Source: Algoriphagus resistens
GTDB lineage: Bacteria > Bacteroidota > Bacteroidia > Cytophagales > Cyclobacteriaceae
Direction of reading: 5' to 3'
Assembly (NCBI RefSeq): GCF_001442615.1
Contig: NZ_LMXN01000014.1
Span: 62,001-126,000, forward strand
DNA length: 64,000 bases
The number at the start of each line of letters is the position of its first letter. Position 1 is the first letter of the stretch. Made by a program: the position numbers and the translations under genes. The notes under the pieces were generated by a model. The model saw only the letters and a list, made by a program, of their open reading frames with translations. It was not told the origin of the DNA and did no database searches. Of this stretch, positions 32,034-41,672 are shown piece after piece.

Positions 32034-34211
32034 TTACAGGTTCCACCAGTAAGTAAATTTCAGGACCAACGAGCGGTTTTTGGTATAAAAAGGAGCTGGA
32101 AGGTAATTGTCAGTATAAACCAAAAATAGATCGGAAGCAGGTTTGAATCTCCACTGAAAGCGGGTGTTTAGGTTGATGTTTTCGATCTGTTCATTGTACT
32201 GGATAAAAGCCGTAAAAAAAAGTGTGTTTGTCATCGTCACATCTACTCTGGGGCCAACCAGCCAAAAGCTAGTGGTGTTCCAAGGTTCAGGCAAATGGAT
32301 TTCATTGTATCCGGCATTCATAGTGATGCTTACATAGGGCTGGAATCGATACCCAAGCTCTGCCGTAAAATTGTATCTTTCTCCATCTGCATAATATCCA
32401 CCCAATCGGGTGCTGAAGGCATAGGTGAAAACGCGTTGTGGTTTGGAAGTATATTCTGCACCCATCGCATACCATTGATGCTCCGTACCCGTGGTAAGGG
32501 TGTCTCCACTATAATTTGTAGGGTCAAAAGGTTGCTGTAATTTGACGTAGTCCGTACTCGTCCAAAGCATGAATGTGCTCTGGCTTCTCCATTTTAGATT
32601 ATATGCTAAATACGTAGTGTTGTCAGTCTTTTCCCTATCTGTGTTGAAGTAGAAAGTGGAGCCTACATCCGGGCCGTGACTTAGGATTTTGTCACTTTTT
32701 GGAAACCAGCGATAACCGATCTCGGGGTCAATTTTCACATAACCTCTTCTCGGCACGTATCCTACTTCGGCGGTGTAGTTTTCAGAAACATACTCGTGCT
32801 GCCAGTTCCAGGTAAGATTTCCGGAAGCGTATTTCAAATTGGCGGCATGAACAAATCCATTTCCTTCATTGTCAGGCCCAAAGCTTTGAAGCATCATTGC
32901 CTTTCCTGTCCAGAGATTATTGGACGAGGCAAGATTGTACTCCAGACCTACATTCCTGTTGAACTGGGAGTAAATAGGGTTTTCTGATTCTGGATCAGGG
33001 TTGTAATTCAGTGACTGCTTATTGATAAACATCCCCGTGATATTGGAGCGGGCACCTACTTGTCTTTGTAGTGCCAAAACAGTAAAGTTCTGTGCAGGCA
33101 AAGCATCTTCTTCAACTTCACCGGTCTGCATAGTCATAGCACCTATTCGCCAGTTTTTGTTGATTTTCCCACTAAGTCTAGCACCAAATTGGATTGGGGC
33201 GTTTAATCCTATCCTTCTGGAGAAAAAGGGGCGGATCGTGTTGTAACCAAAACTTGCAAACAAGTCTCCGTTTTCTAGAAAGAATTGCCTTCTTTCAGGG
33301 AAGAAGAGTTCAAATCTATCCAAGTTGGTTACTTGTCGGTCTACTTCCACTTGCGAAAAATCCGGATTTACCGTCAGATCTAGATTAAGTGAGGAGGTCA
33401 AACCGATTTTAGCATCCATTCCCACTTCTTTTCGGTATTCTGTATCGCCTCCAGAAGATACTTCCTTACTAAATCCGCCCAAAGCGTAAGGAATCACAGA
33501 AATATTTGCTCCAGTCTGCGGAGGGGGCTGATCCCAAACAAGAATGCCAGTGTAAGCCAATGAAGCTGATGGAAATTGGCGCGGGACTGGTGCCCACCCT
33601 GATTTTTCTGTGGTCTTTAGATCAAGACGGGAAAAGTTAATCCCCCATTCTGTAATTCCCTTTTTGTAGCGGATGGATTTGAATGGGATTTTTGCTTCAA
33701 AAACCCACTTGTCATCATAATTGATGACTTTTGAAGACCATTTATTGTCCCAGCTGAGATCCACACTTCCTCCATTGTACATGATTCCATCCCATTGTGC
33801 ACCGGCTGCGTTGGCACCAAAAGAAAATCCATTGGTCTGATCATCGAATGGATCCATGAACAGAAGGAAGTTATCGTTCTTGCCAAAGCTGAAATCCCGG
33901 CGAAGCGATTCCACCATATATGGTCCTTCTACTGCATGGAAATTCTCCACGAGCAGGTATAGATTTTCATCATCGTAGGTCATCCGTACATCCGTTCTCA
34001 CCTGGGCGAAGCTCGTGTCCATAGGAGTAATCATGAAAAAATCAGTTGCGATTTCCGCATCAAGCCAAGCTTGCTCGTCAAGAGCTCCGTCGATCAGGAT
34101 TTCTGAACTGGCTTTCTGAATGTGGAGTCGATAGGAATTGTTGATTTTTTGCGCAGAAAGTAGTGTTGCATTTGCCATACCCAACAGCAAAATAAGGATG
34201 AGTTTACGCAT
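32034..34211 (-). CDS. DUF5916 outer-membrane protein with N-terminal CBM9-like domain
   Basis: A 725-aa exported protein: signal peptide (LILILLLGMANATLLSAQ), then a carbohydrate-binding-module-9-like domain (IDGALDEQAWLDAEIATDF to about residue 220, with FGKNDNFLLFMDPFDDQTNGF), followed by DUF5916, a long stretch of amphipathic strands that ends KFTYWWNL with an aromatic C-terminal residue pattern, indicating a beta barrel. Phrases such as DLTVNPDFSQVEVDRQVTNLDRFELFFPERRQFFLE (here in pieces) are diagnostic of the family. Role uncharacterised; family members are often near peptidases and TonB receptors, as here. It is 102 bp downstream of the TonB receptor gene. Confidence 0.88.
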   Translation of the reverse strand: MRKLILILLLGMANATLLSAQKINNSYRLHIQKASSEILIDGALDEQAWLDAEIATDFFMITPMDTSFAQVRTDVRMTYDDENLYLLVENFHAVEGPYMVESLRRDFSFGKNDNFLLFMDPFDDQTNGFSFGANAAGAQWDGIMYNGGSVDLSWDNKWSSKVINYDDKWVFEAKIPFKSIRYKKGITEWGINFSRLDLKTTEKSGWAPVPRQFPSASLAYTGILVWDQPPPQTGANISVIPYALGGFSKEVSSGGDTEYRKEVGMDAKIGLTSSLNLDLTVNPDFSQVEVDRQVTNLDRFELFFPERRQFFLENGDLFASFGYNTIRPFFSRRIGLNAPIQFGARLSGKINKNWRIGAMTMQTGEVEEDALPAQNFTVLALQRQVGARSNITGMFINKQSLNYNPDPESENPIYSQFNRNVGLEYNLASSNNLWTGKAMMLQSFGPDNEGNGFVHAANLKYASGNLTWNWQHEYVSENYTAEVGYVPRRGYVKIDPEIGYRWFPKSDKILSHGPDVGSTFYFNTDREKTDNTTYLAYNLKWRSQSTFMLWTSTDYVKLQQPFDPTNYSGDTLTTGTEHQWYAMGAEYTSKPQRVFTYAFSTRLGGYYADGERYNFTAELGYRFQPYVSITMNAGYNEIHLPEPWNTTSFWLVGPRVDVTMTNTLFFTAFIQYNEQIENINLNTRFQWRFKPASDLFLVYTDNYLPAPFYTKNRSLVLKFTYWWNL

Positions 34212-34313
34212 GGGTTACACTACTTGAAAGGCAGATTGAGGGTTTATCCAGTTCAAATTAGCTTAATTTTTATTTAATCTTTCAAGAAGTTAATGAAAAA
34301 AATCCATAAACAT

Positions 34314-36716
34314 TTATTGCTTTAACCTGTAGCTTAATGTTAGAATTAACTGCCGTCTCTGGTATTGGGAATTCCCTTCGGTATAGAAATTCATGCCTTC
34401 ACTGATGTATCTATTTCTTCTGGAATTGAAAATGTCCGTAGCGTTGAAAACTAAAGTTCCTCTGTCTTGGAATATGTTTTTGCTAGCCGAAAGATCCATG
34501 AAGAAAATGCCTTTTCTGACTCCCTGGACGGTTTTCTGCCTTGCATCATAATTGGCTCTTAATTGGATATCTAATCCCTCTGCCACAGTAAACCTGGAAG
34601 TCTGTCGGAAAAGCCAGGAATACGTCTTGGTTTGGTAACCGTTTTGAATATTTGTCCCATCGATATCAGAATGGAAAAAATTGGCATTGAAATCCAGTTT
34701 CCACCAGTCGTATAGTTGATAATCACTACTCAGTTCCACGCCAAATGAATTTTCGCCAGTCAGATTGTAAGGTAAGGTTGTAGAATTTCCTTGGTCATCT
34801 ACAGAACGTAACCGTTCGATTTTGTCATCTGTACTGCGATAGTAGACCGTAGTAAAAAGTGTTCCCTTGTCAAAATATTTAATGTGGCCCAGCTCGAATG
34901 AATTTGTGTATTCTGGGTTCAGATCAGGATTTCCACTGAAGAAATTTCTGGAATCGGAAAGTGTAACATATGGGCTTAAATCGTTATAAACGGGGCGACG
35001 GACACGACGGCTGTAGCTGATTTGTAAGGCATTTTCCTGGGTGATATTATAGGTGAGGTGTGCGCTAGGAAAGAGATTCGTGTATTTTCTTGGGTTCACT
35101 TCATTGGTTTCTTCCAAGGTGGTTTTCACATCTGTATATTCTACCCTCAACCCACCTTGATAGCTCCATTTGTTGGAAGTGTTACCCAGAATTCCGTAGG
35201 CAGCCAGTATATTCTCATCATAAAGAAAAATGTTGTCCAGCCCGGGAATAGGTTCAAAGTCACCATTCGCATTTTCTTGCTCAACGATGTAGTCATTTTT
35301 CATCCGACGAAAGCTTGTACGAAAACCAGTTTCAAATTTCCCCTCTTTTGCAAAAGGCTTCACATAATCCAGCATGGCCAAATACTGATTTTCATATTCA
35401 TCATTCAGGGAGGTTTGTACAACAGATGAACCTTCGATTGGACTGTCCTCGGGGGTGAAAGAATATTGCGTAAAAAGCTGATCGGAATTTTCCCAGTAAT
35501 TCAAATAAGTCAGTGTTCCGGTTAATTCGTGGCCTTTGCGCTCGAAACTCTTTTTGTAATTCATCGAGATTTCAGAGTTTGGCTCCTCCTCTGTTTCATC
35601 TTGTTTTCTCAAGGTATAGCTTTGCAGATTATCAATACTATTCCAAGAGTCTTCATAGCGGATATCAGTAATTCGATGTGCATCACTTCTTCTCCAGAGG
35701 TATGAAAGCGTAAGAATACTGTTTTCACTGAAATAATAGTCCAGTCCACCACGAATGTTATTATTCAGACTTTTTACCACCCCTTCGTTGCTTTGGTTTA
35801 AAATAAAAGTGGTGTCTTCTCCATACGTTTCCTGGTAAAGTTCTCCGACATTGGGGGATCTACGGTGCGTAAGGCTGTAGTTGATAAACCAATTTATTCG
35901 CTTATGTCTGTAGTTAAGATTAGCTGTGAAACCTAAATTTGTCGGAACTCCACCAACCAATTCGAAGGATCCGTTAAAACCCTGGTTATTGTCTTTTTTC
36001 AAAATGATATTGATTACTCCGGCCATGCCTTCAGCTTCATAACGAGCTGATGGATTGGTAATGACTTCCACCCGCTCGATCATATTTGCAGGCAATTGAC
36101 GGAGCCCTGCACTACCTTTGAAACTCACCAATCCAGAGGGTTTTCCATCGATCAGAATCCGGACATTGGCCGAACCCCGTAAACGAACATTTCCTTCTGG
36201 ATCTACAGCAATTGAGGGGAGATTCATCAGGATGTCACTGGCATTGCCTCCAGCATTTGCAAGGTCTTTTCCTACATTGAAAATCCGCTTATCCAGTGAA
36301 AGCTCCATGATAGTTTTCTCGCCCCGGACAACTACCTCGTTCAGATTTTCAGCACTGGTTTTCAGCTGGATTTGCCCCAAATCATAAGAAGGGGACGCTT
36401 TGGATATAGTGAAAATGTTGGTTTGGAAAGGTTCATACCCCATGAACTCTATCAAGGCATAGTACTCTCCATTTGGAATATCGATCTGAAACTTGCCATT
36501 ATCATCCGAAAGACCGCCAGAGATCAGGCTGTCAGAAGAAGAGTAAATACCGATGGAAGCAAAGGGCAGCGGAGTGTCCGTGCCTTCTTCGGTAACAATT
36601 CCGGTGATTTTGTCCTTGGGTGTTTGCTGAGCAGCTAGGGAGAGGCAGAGAAATACACTTAACAGAAGCGAAATAGAAATTTTGCTATATAGGTTCGGGG
36701 AAACAGCAGGCATCAC
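34314..36716 (-). CDS. TonB-dependent receptor, outer membrane beta-barrel family
   Basis: An 800-aa outer-membrane receptor: signal peptide (ISLLLSVFLCLSLAAQQ), a CarboxypepD_reg-like domain (about 33-120, ITGIVTEEGTDTPLPFASIGI), a plug domain (about 130-230, ILMNLPSIAVDPEGNVRLRG, then VRILIDGKPSGL) and a 14-to-22-strand barrel of the OMP_b-brl_3 type (SARYEAEGMAGVINIILKK at the plug-barrel border, RRVRRPVYNDLSPYV, DLNPEYTNSFELG), ending in LSYRLKQ. No SusD partner is adjacent, so it is probably not a polysaccharide-utilisation pair; a peptide or metal ligand is possible. Neighbours are the DUF5916 barrel and DPP IV. Confidence 0.92.
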   Translation of the reverse strand: MMPAVSPNLYSKISISLLLSVFLCLSLAAQQTPKDKITGIVTEEGTDTPLPFASIGIYSSSDSLISGGLSDDNGKFQIDIPNGEYYALIEFMGYEPFQTNIFTISKASPSYDLGQIQLKTSAENLNEVVVRGEKTIMELSLDKRIFNVGKDLANAGGNASDILMNLPSIAVDPEGNVRLRGSANVRILIDGKPSGLVSFKGSAGLRQLPANMIERVEVITNPSARYEAEGMAGVINIILKKDNNQGFNGSFELVGGVPTNLGFTANLNYRHKRINWFINYSLTHRRSPNVGELYQETYGEDTTFILNQSNEGVVKSLNNNIRGGLDYYFSENSILTLSYLWRRSDAHRITDIRYEDSWNSIDNLQSYTLRKQDETEEEPNSEISMNYKKSFERKGHELTGTLTYLNYWENSDQLFTQYSFTPEDSPIEGSSVVQTSLNDEYENQYLAMLDYVKPFAKEGKFETGFRTSFRRMKNDYIVEQENANGDFEPIPGLDNIFLYDENILAAYGILGNTSNKWSYQGGLRVEYTDVKTTLEETNEVNPRKYTNLFPSAHLTYNITQENALQISYSRRVRRPVYNDLSPYVTLSDSRNFFSGNPDLNPEYTNSFELGHIKYFDKGTLFTTVYYRSTDDKIERLRSVDDQGNSTTLPYNLTGENSFGVELSSDYQLYDWWKLDFNANFFHSDIDGTNIQNGYQTKTYSWLFRQTSRFTVAEGLDIQLRANYDARQKTVQGVRKGIFFMDLSASKNIFQDRGTLVFNATDIFNSRRNRYISEGMNFYTEGNSQYQRRQLILTLSYRLKQ

Positions 36717-36882
36717 AGGTCGGTTTAGGTTTTGGGTTGAGCGATTTTTTTACCAAAGTAAATCAGGCAGTTGTTTAAAACCCTGAAAAGATATTCTGAT
36801 TTTTGCGGAATATCAGTTAAAAAATGATCAAAGGTGAAATCCTGCGGACGGATAGAAACGGGACTTGCACTATTGGCAGAGC

Positions 36883-39030
36883 TTATTTTCTTTTCAAAAG
36901 ACTGGTCAAGATCCTGCCTATCCAGTCCAAACGCTCTATTGGTCCAATCAGCGAGCCATGCATCATGTCCATCACTGGCATCCCCCCGGCTTTTGGCTGA
37001 TTAGGATAGATGAGAATAAAGCTGTGGTTTTTCAGCCAGGCATTGATGAGCAGAGGTACACGTTCTAAGCTGGGATGATAGGAAGCTTCACCTTTTCGGC
37101 TGAGCACCATGATGAGATTGTCGTCAGGCTTTAGGATGATATTTAGGTTTCCGAGTTCATTCCATTCCGGAAAAGGTCTGAATTCTACGCGTATAGGATG
37201 TTTTATAAGGATTTCCTTTAAGTAATGTTTTGTTTCGGGAGCTAAGTAAAAAATCATTCGGGCTCCTGAGTTCCGTGCGATGTTCCAGACTTTCACCAGC
37301 CAGAAAGGAAAGCCAAGCTCCTTTTCTGCATGGGGAGGAATGAAAACCAAATGACGTCTATGCGTATCAACAGGCTGATGGGGCTTGTAAATGAAAGTGG
37401 TCGTATTACATTTGCTAAGAAGCCCTTCGGTCAGACTTCCCAAAAAACTGTCATCTATTTTGGTTTTTTCGTGTAATCCGAGTACCAGATCAGTGATTTT
37501 GTTTTCATGGATGACGCTCGAAATTCCGTGCTCCACATGGGTATCATAGCGTAGCAACTCGTAAAGAAAATGATCTGTGGCGCCTGCGGTTTTACTGGCT
37601 TGGTTCAATGTCTTCTGTGCTTTCATTTCTGCATTTGCATCTTCCAGATTTGGGTTAATAATGCTGAGTGCATAGAGACTGGACTGTTTTTGGGCCGATT
37701 TCAGCATAATGCTGAGGTGAATGAGCTCGTCAGAGGTCTCTTGGTTCCTTACTGGAATCAGGATGCGTTCCGGTACCTCTTCACTGCTATCTTCATGCAG
37801 AGGAGAATCAGCCAAAGCGATTCGTTTACCACTTTTCTGGGCTACCAGAGAAGCAATCGTGCAAGTAACCAGGATCATGATGATGGTCCCGTTTAGCACG
37901 TATTCTGAGAGTAAACGGACGGGGTCTCCATTTTCATCTGTACCCAAAATGATTCTATAGCCAACCGTTACCGCTGCCAAAGTTGCCGCCGCCTGCGCAT
38001 TGCTCAGTCCGAAAATCACACTGCGCTCATCCTTTGAGAATCCATAGGTTTTTTGTGTAGCCAAGGCAGCGAGATATTTTGCCAGTGTGGCCACAACAGT
38101 CATGACTATCGCGACGGTAATCGTTTCCCATCCTGTGATGAAGGCTTTGAAATCAACCAGCATACCTACCCCTATCAAGAAAAAAGGAATGAAGATGGCG
38201 TTGCCCACAAATTCAATCCTATTCATCAAGGGAGAGGTGTGGGAAATCAGGGGATTAACTGCCAAACCTACGAGAAACGCACCAATGATGGGTTCGACTC
38301 CGGCAATTTCGGCCAGTGCTGCACCTAAAAATACCAATGTAAGGCAGAAGACATATTGGGATACATTGTCTTCGTATTTCTTCAAAAACCAACGGGCGAT
38401 CTTTGGCAGCAGAAAGACTACAATGCAGGTGAAAACAGTTAATGAGATCACTAATTTTATCCAGAAGAAAGCATTTACTTCACCTTTTGTAGCTCCAACG
38501 ACAACAGCCAGTACCAGCAATGCCAATGTATCAGTGATGAGCGTGCCTCCTACAGTTATGTTGACCGCTTTGTTTTTTGCAATTCCCAATTTAGAAATCA
38601 TGGGGTAGGCTATCAACGTATGAGAAGCAAACATACTAGCCAAAAGGATCGAGGTCATCATCCCAAAATTGAGAACATAGAGGCCGGCTATCATTCCCAG
38701 GGTCATGGGAATAAGGAAGGTATATAATCCAAAGACTAAACTCTTTTTGCTGTGTTTGCGAAAGTCAGCCAGGTCAATTTCCAATCCTGCCAAAAACATG
38801 ATATATAGCATTCCGGCAGTTCCTGAGAGGATAATTCCGCCGTCACGCTCTACCAAGTTTAAACCGGTGGGGCCCATAATGGCTCCTGCAATGATCAATC
38901 CGAGCAGAGGAGGGATTTTCAGCCTATTGAGTGTTATAGGGGCAAGAAGTATGATCAATAAGATCAATAGAAATTTGAGCACCGGATTCTCTATGGGCAA
39001 TTCAAGTGCGGAAAGTTGATCCAAATGCAT
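36883..39030 (-). CDS. Monovalent cation:proton antiporter (CPA2) with C-terminal USP-like domain
   Basis: A 715-aa protein. Residues about 15-400 form a KefB/GerN-type CPA2 exchanger with about 12 helices (LKIPPLLGLIIAGAIMGPTG; the AGVEPIIGAFLVGLAVNPLI stretch near the end of the transport domain; TLITDTLALLVLAVV with the conserved Asp). The remaining 300 residues are cytoplasmic and contain universal-stress-protein-like segments (RILIPVRNQETSDELIHLSI, then LVLGLHEKTKIDDSFLGSLTEGLL, resembling the USP nucleotide loop). It probably exchanges Na+ or K+ for H+ under control of the USP-like domain. It lies 27 bp from the Ca/Na antiporter gene on the same strand. Confidence 0.9.
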   Translation of the reverse strand: MHLDQLSALELPIENPVLKFLLILLIILLAPITLNRLKIPPLLGLIIAGAIMGPTGLNLVERDGGIILSGTAGMLYIMFLAGLEIDLADFRKHSKKSLVFGLYTFLIPMTLGMIAGLYVLNFGMMTSILLASMFASHTLIAYPMISKLGIAKNKAVNITVGGTLITDTLALLVLAVVVGATKGEVNAFFWIKLVISLTVFTCIVVFLLPKIARWFLKKYEDNVSQYVFCLTLVFLGAALAEIAGVEPIIGAFLVGLAVNPLISHTSPLMNRIEFVGNAIFIPFFLIGVGMLVDFKAFITGWETITVAIVMTVVATLAKYLAALATQKTYGFSKDERSVIFGLSNAQAAATLAAVTVGYRIILGTDENGDPVRLLSEYVLNGTIIMILVTCTIASLVAQKSGKRIALADSPLHEDSSEEVPERILIPVRNQETSDELIHLSIMLKSAQKQSSLYALSIINPNLEDANAEMKAQKTLNQASKTAGATDHFLYELLRYDTHVEHGISSVIHENKITDLVLGLHEKTKIDDSFLGSLTEGLLSKCNTTTFIYKPHQPVDTHRRHLVFIPPHAEKELGFPFWLVKVWNIARNSGARMIFYLAPETKHYLKEILIKHPIRVEFRPFPEWNELGNLNIILKPDDNLIMVLSRKGEASYHPSLERVPLLINAWLKNHSFILIYPNQPKAGGMPVMDMMHGSLIGPIERLDWIGRILTSLLKRK

Positions 39031-39057
39031 AATTCCGTATTTTATATAGCGATAGTC

Positions 39058-40014
39058 TTACATTTCTCCGTTTACCAAATAAACCGTATATCCTAGATAT
39101 ACCATGAGCAAAAGGGCCGCTTCCCAGCGGTCTAATCTTCTTCTTTTTCCGGTAAACATGGCCAGAAATAAAAAGATTGTTCCAGCGCCAAGAATATATA
39201 AGTCAGTGTTAAAAGCTGCAGAATAATCCAATGGTCTTATCAGGGAACTAACGCCTAGGATCAGGAAAATATTGAAGATGTTTGAGCCAATAATGTTGCC
39301 GATTGCGATGTCATTGTTTTTTTTCATAGATGCGACTACCGAAGTAGCAAGTTCAGGTAATGAAGTGCCGGCGGCTATGATGGTCAGCCCGATGATTTTT
39401 TCACTTATACCTAAGGATTGTGCCATTGCTACGGCATTGTCCACCACGAGTTTACCTCCTAAGACAAGTCCTGCCAAACCTGCCAAAATCAATACCCAAA
39501 TCTTTAGATTGGAATAGTCCTTCTGAAAAAATTCCGCCACATCCGGTTCTGATTTGAGCTGTGTGAAGACGTAATACAGGAAACTAGCAAAAAAGGCTAA
39601 AAGGATAATACCGTCTATTGCTGATAAGGAGGACTGATCAGTGCTGAAGTAATTATTTGCCAGAAAGAGCAAAATAATCACGGAGAGAAATGAAAAGGGG
39701 ATTTCCTTCCAAACTGAACTTGACTGTATGGAAAGCGGGGTGATCAGTCCTGCTATGCCCAAGATCATAAACAAATTAAAATTATTGGATCCGATAACAT
39801 TGCCAAAAACAATGTCTGGATAATTCCCCATAGAAGCGACAGAGTTGACAACCAACTCAGGGGCAGAAGTGCCAAAAGCCACGATTGTCAAGCCTATAGC
39901 TAGATCGGATACGTTGTGTTTTTTTGCCAAAACTGAGGCACCATCTACAAGCCAGTCGGCTCCTTTTACTAGTAATAAAAGTCCAACAATCACTAGAATA
40001 CTTTGAAGAATCAT
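39058..40014 (-). CDS. Calcium/sodium antiporter, YrbG/CaCA family
   Basis: A 318-aa inner-membrane exchanger with the duplicated alpha repeats of the CaCA family: first copy AFGTSAPELVVNSVAS with GNVIGSNNFNLFMILG, second copy AGTSLPELATSVVAS with GNIIGSNIFNIFLILG, each carrying the ion-coordinating Glu and Asn. About ten helices. It is upstream of and adjacent to the CPA2 antiporter, so both ion exchangers may be co-transcribed. Together with the Na+-pumping NADH dehydrogenase at 59.5 kb this suggests a sodium-based energetics, as in marine relatives. Confidence 0.93.
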   Translation of the reverse strand: MILQSILVIVGLLLLVKGADWLVDGASVLAKKHNVSDLAIGLTIVAFGTSAPELVVNSVASMGNYPDIVFGNVIGSNNFNLFMILGIAGLITPLSIQSSSVWKEIPFSFLSVIILLFLANNYFSTDQSSLSAIDGIILLAFFASFLYYVFTQLKSEPDVAEFFQKDYSNLKIWVLILAGLAGLVLGGKLVVDNAVAMAQSLGISEKIIGLTIIAAGTSLPELATSVVASMKKNNDIAIGNIIGSNIFNIFLILGVSSLIRPLDYSAAFNTDLYILGAGTIFLFLAMFTGKRRRLDRWEAALLLMVYLGYTVYLVNGEM

Positions 40015-40162
40015 AAGGTGGTAGATTTCAATTTGAAAACTAGCTGAGTACAGAAATCCATCAAAAGTAGATTGAAAATAGTTTGAAAATCAAACTGTAT
40101 CAATAATTATTTCCAATAGCATTTGGATGGCCAAGTCATAAAAAAAAAATAAAATCCAGAGC

Positions 40163-40192
40163 AAAAAAAAAGCCCGGAATCTCCGGGCTTTA
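40163..40192 (-). terminator. Rho-independent terminator after the OmpA-family gene
   Basis: On the minus strand, stem AGCCCGGA/TCCGGGCT with a 3-nt loop is followed by TTTTTTTT. It lies 22 bp past the stop of the OmpA-family gene. Confidence 0.9.
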
Positions 40193-40213
40193 AATTTAGT
40201 ATGAGAAGTAAGA

Positions 40214-41497
40214 TTATTTTACTTCGAAGCTAGCTCTTCTAGCCATTTGTCTTGCGTCAGCAGAAGATTTGTCAACGCTGGTGTCTTCACCATATCCTTT
40301 GTAAGATAATCTTGATCCATCTACTCCAGAAGCAACTAGAATGTCGTAAACAGCTTTAGCTCTTTTTTCTGACAGTTTCATGTTATAATCTTCAGGGCCT
40401 AATTCATCAGCATATCCTTTGATTTCAACACTTACGCCTGGATTTTTCTTCAAGAAGTTAGATACATAATTAGCTGCGCTAGTAGAATATCCAAGTGGCT
40501 TGGAGCTATCGAAAGCATAATAAACGTTTACATAACCATCATTGATAGCTTTCTTGAAGAAGTCTACCTGCTCTTCTACTTCTTCAACAGGACATCCGTC
40601 GGTAGAAGCAGGACCAGGAAGGAATGGGCATTTGTCCATATGATCAGGAGTACCATCACCGTCAGAATCCAAAGTCATACCTGAAGAATTAACTCTTGCT
40701 CCAGCTGGAGTATTTGGCTCTTTGTCCAAGTAATCCGGAACACCATCTCCGTCAGAATCTTTCAACATGTCTTTGATGCCATTGATCTGAGTAGCAAGTT
40801 CTTCTTTTGTAGCATATTTATCAGCAGCGATGTACCAGTCAGCATGCTCCTCATTTTTACCTAAGTAGAACTGAAGTCCAATCGAACCTGTCCACCAGGT
40901 GCTATTTGCTCCAAAAAAGCCTGGATCAGCTGGGCCTATAGCAGAAGCTCCGTCCCATGTGATAGATTGACGTCCATTGATGATAGTACTGATGTCACCG
41001 ACTAAAGCAACACTCTTGCCTAATTTCAACTGAGGAGTAAGTCCCACAATGAAGTTGTAGACATCATCAGTTTCACCACTGTAAAGATTTTCTTCCGGCT
41101 TCACGTTCCCGATACCTGCACCAAAATGACCCAATAGGCCGAATGATCTGGTGAATGATTCGAAGTTCATGATTCTGCCAAGGTTAGAAATCATCTGAAG
41201 ATTAAGACGATAATACTTGGTGTCAAAATTACCAGTAACAGCATCATCAGCTCCGGCTTCTTTCATAGATCCAAAGCCATAATCCACTTTAACACCGAAT
41301 TTCTCATTGAACATGTATCTAGCCCCTACTTCCATATGGCCTAGGTTCAAAGAAGGAGAAAGAAATCCAGGGGTAATAGGAGCCATCGGTTTGTTAAAAC
41401 CTCCTCCTACCTCAAGAGAGAATTTGTCGAATTCCTGGGCATTTGCTCCAATTGCTAGAGCGCCAGCCATAATTGTTGATAGTATTAGTTTTTTCAT
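40214..41497 (-). CDS. OmpA-family outer-membrane protein with thrombospondin-type-3 calcium repeats
   Basis: A 427-aa abundant-type porin/structural protein. From ATG 41497 it has a signal peptide (cleavage near NAQEF), an N-terminal beta barrel of about 210 residues, two TSP3-like calcium-binding repeats (DSDGDGVPDYLDKEPNTP and DSDGDGTPDHMDKCP), and a C-terminal OmpA domain that binds peptidoglycan (VSVEIKGYADELGPEDYN, LSEKRAKAVYDIL, RRASFEVK). A TTG at 41518 would extend it. The upstream promoter has a near-ideal -33/-7 pair, and a strong terminator follows, consistent with high expression. Confidence 0.94.
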   Translation of the reverse strand: MKKLILSTIMAGALAIGANAQEFDKFSLEVGGGFNKPMAPITPGFLSPSLNLGHMEVGARYMFNEKFGVKVDYGFGSMKEAGADDAVTGNFDTKYYRLNLQMISNLGRIMNFESFTRSFGLLGHFGAGIGNVKPEENLYSGETDDVYNFIVGLTPQLKLGKSVALVGDISTIINGRQSITWDGASAIGPADPGFFGANSTWWTGSIGLQFYLGKNEEHADWYIAADKYATKEELATQINGIKDMLKDSDGDGVPDYLDKEPNTPAGARVNSSGMTLDSDGDGTPDHMDKCPFLPGPASTDGCPVEEVEEQVDFFKKAINDGYVNVYYAFDSSKPLGYSTSAANYVSNFLKKNPGVSVEIKGYADELGPEDYNMKLSEKRAKAVYDILVASGVDGSRLSYKGYGEDTSVDKSSADARQMARRASFEVK

Positions 41498-41544
41498 AAC
41501 AAAAAATTTTTTGTTCAAATTTTAAGTGTTGATTGATGTGAATA

Positions 41545-41574
41545 CAAATTTATAAACTTTTAATTTACTACAAA
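41545..41574 (-). promoter_or_regulatory. Bacteroidota promoter (-33 TTTG, -7 TAAATTTG) for the OmpA-family gene
   Basis: On the minus strand TTTG (41571-41574) is followed after 18 nt by TAAATTTG (41545-41552), a near-consensus pair. The distance to the ATG at 41497 is 48 nt. This is the best promoter match in the window. Confidence 0.6.
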
Positions 41575-41672
41575 TCTAGCTGAATTATTTAAAACCCCAT
41601 TCAAGGGTGAAAAAAATAATTCCTGACTTTCTTCAAATTTATCAGTGGAATATTAACATAATTTATGCCAAA

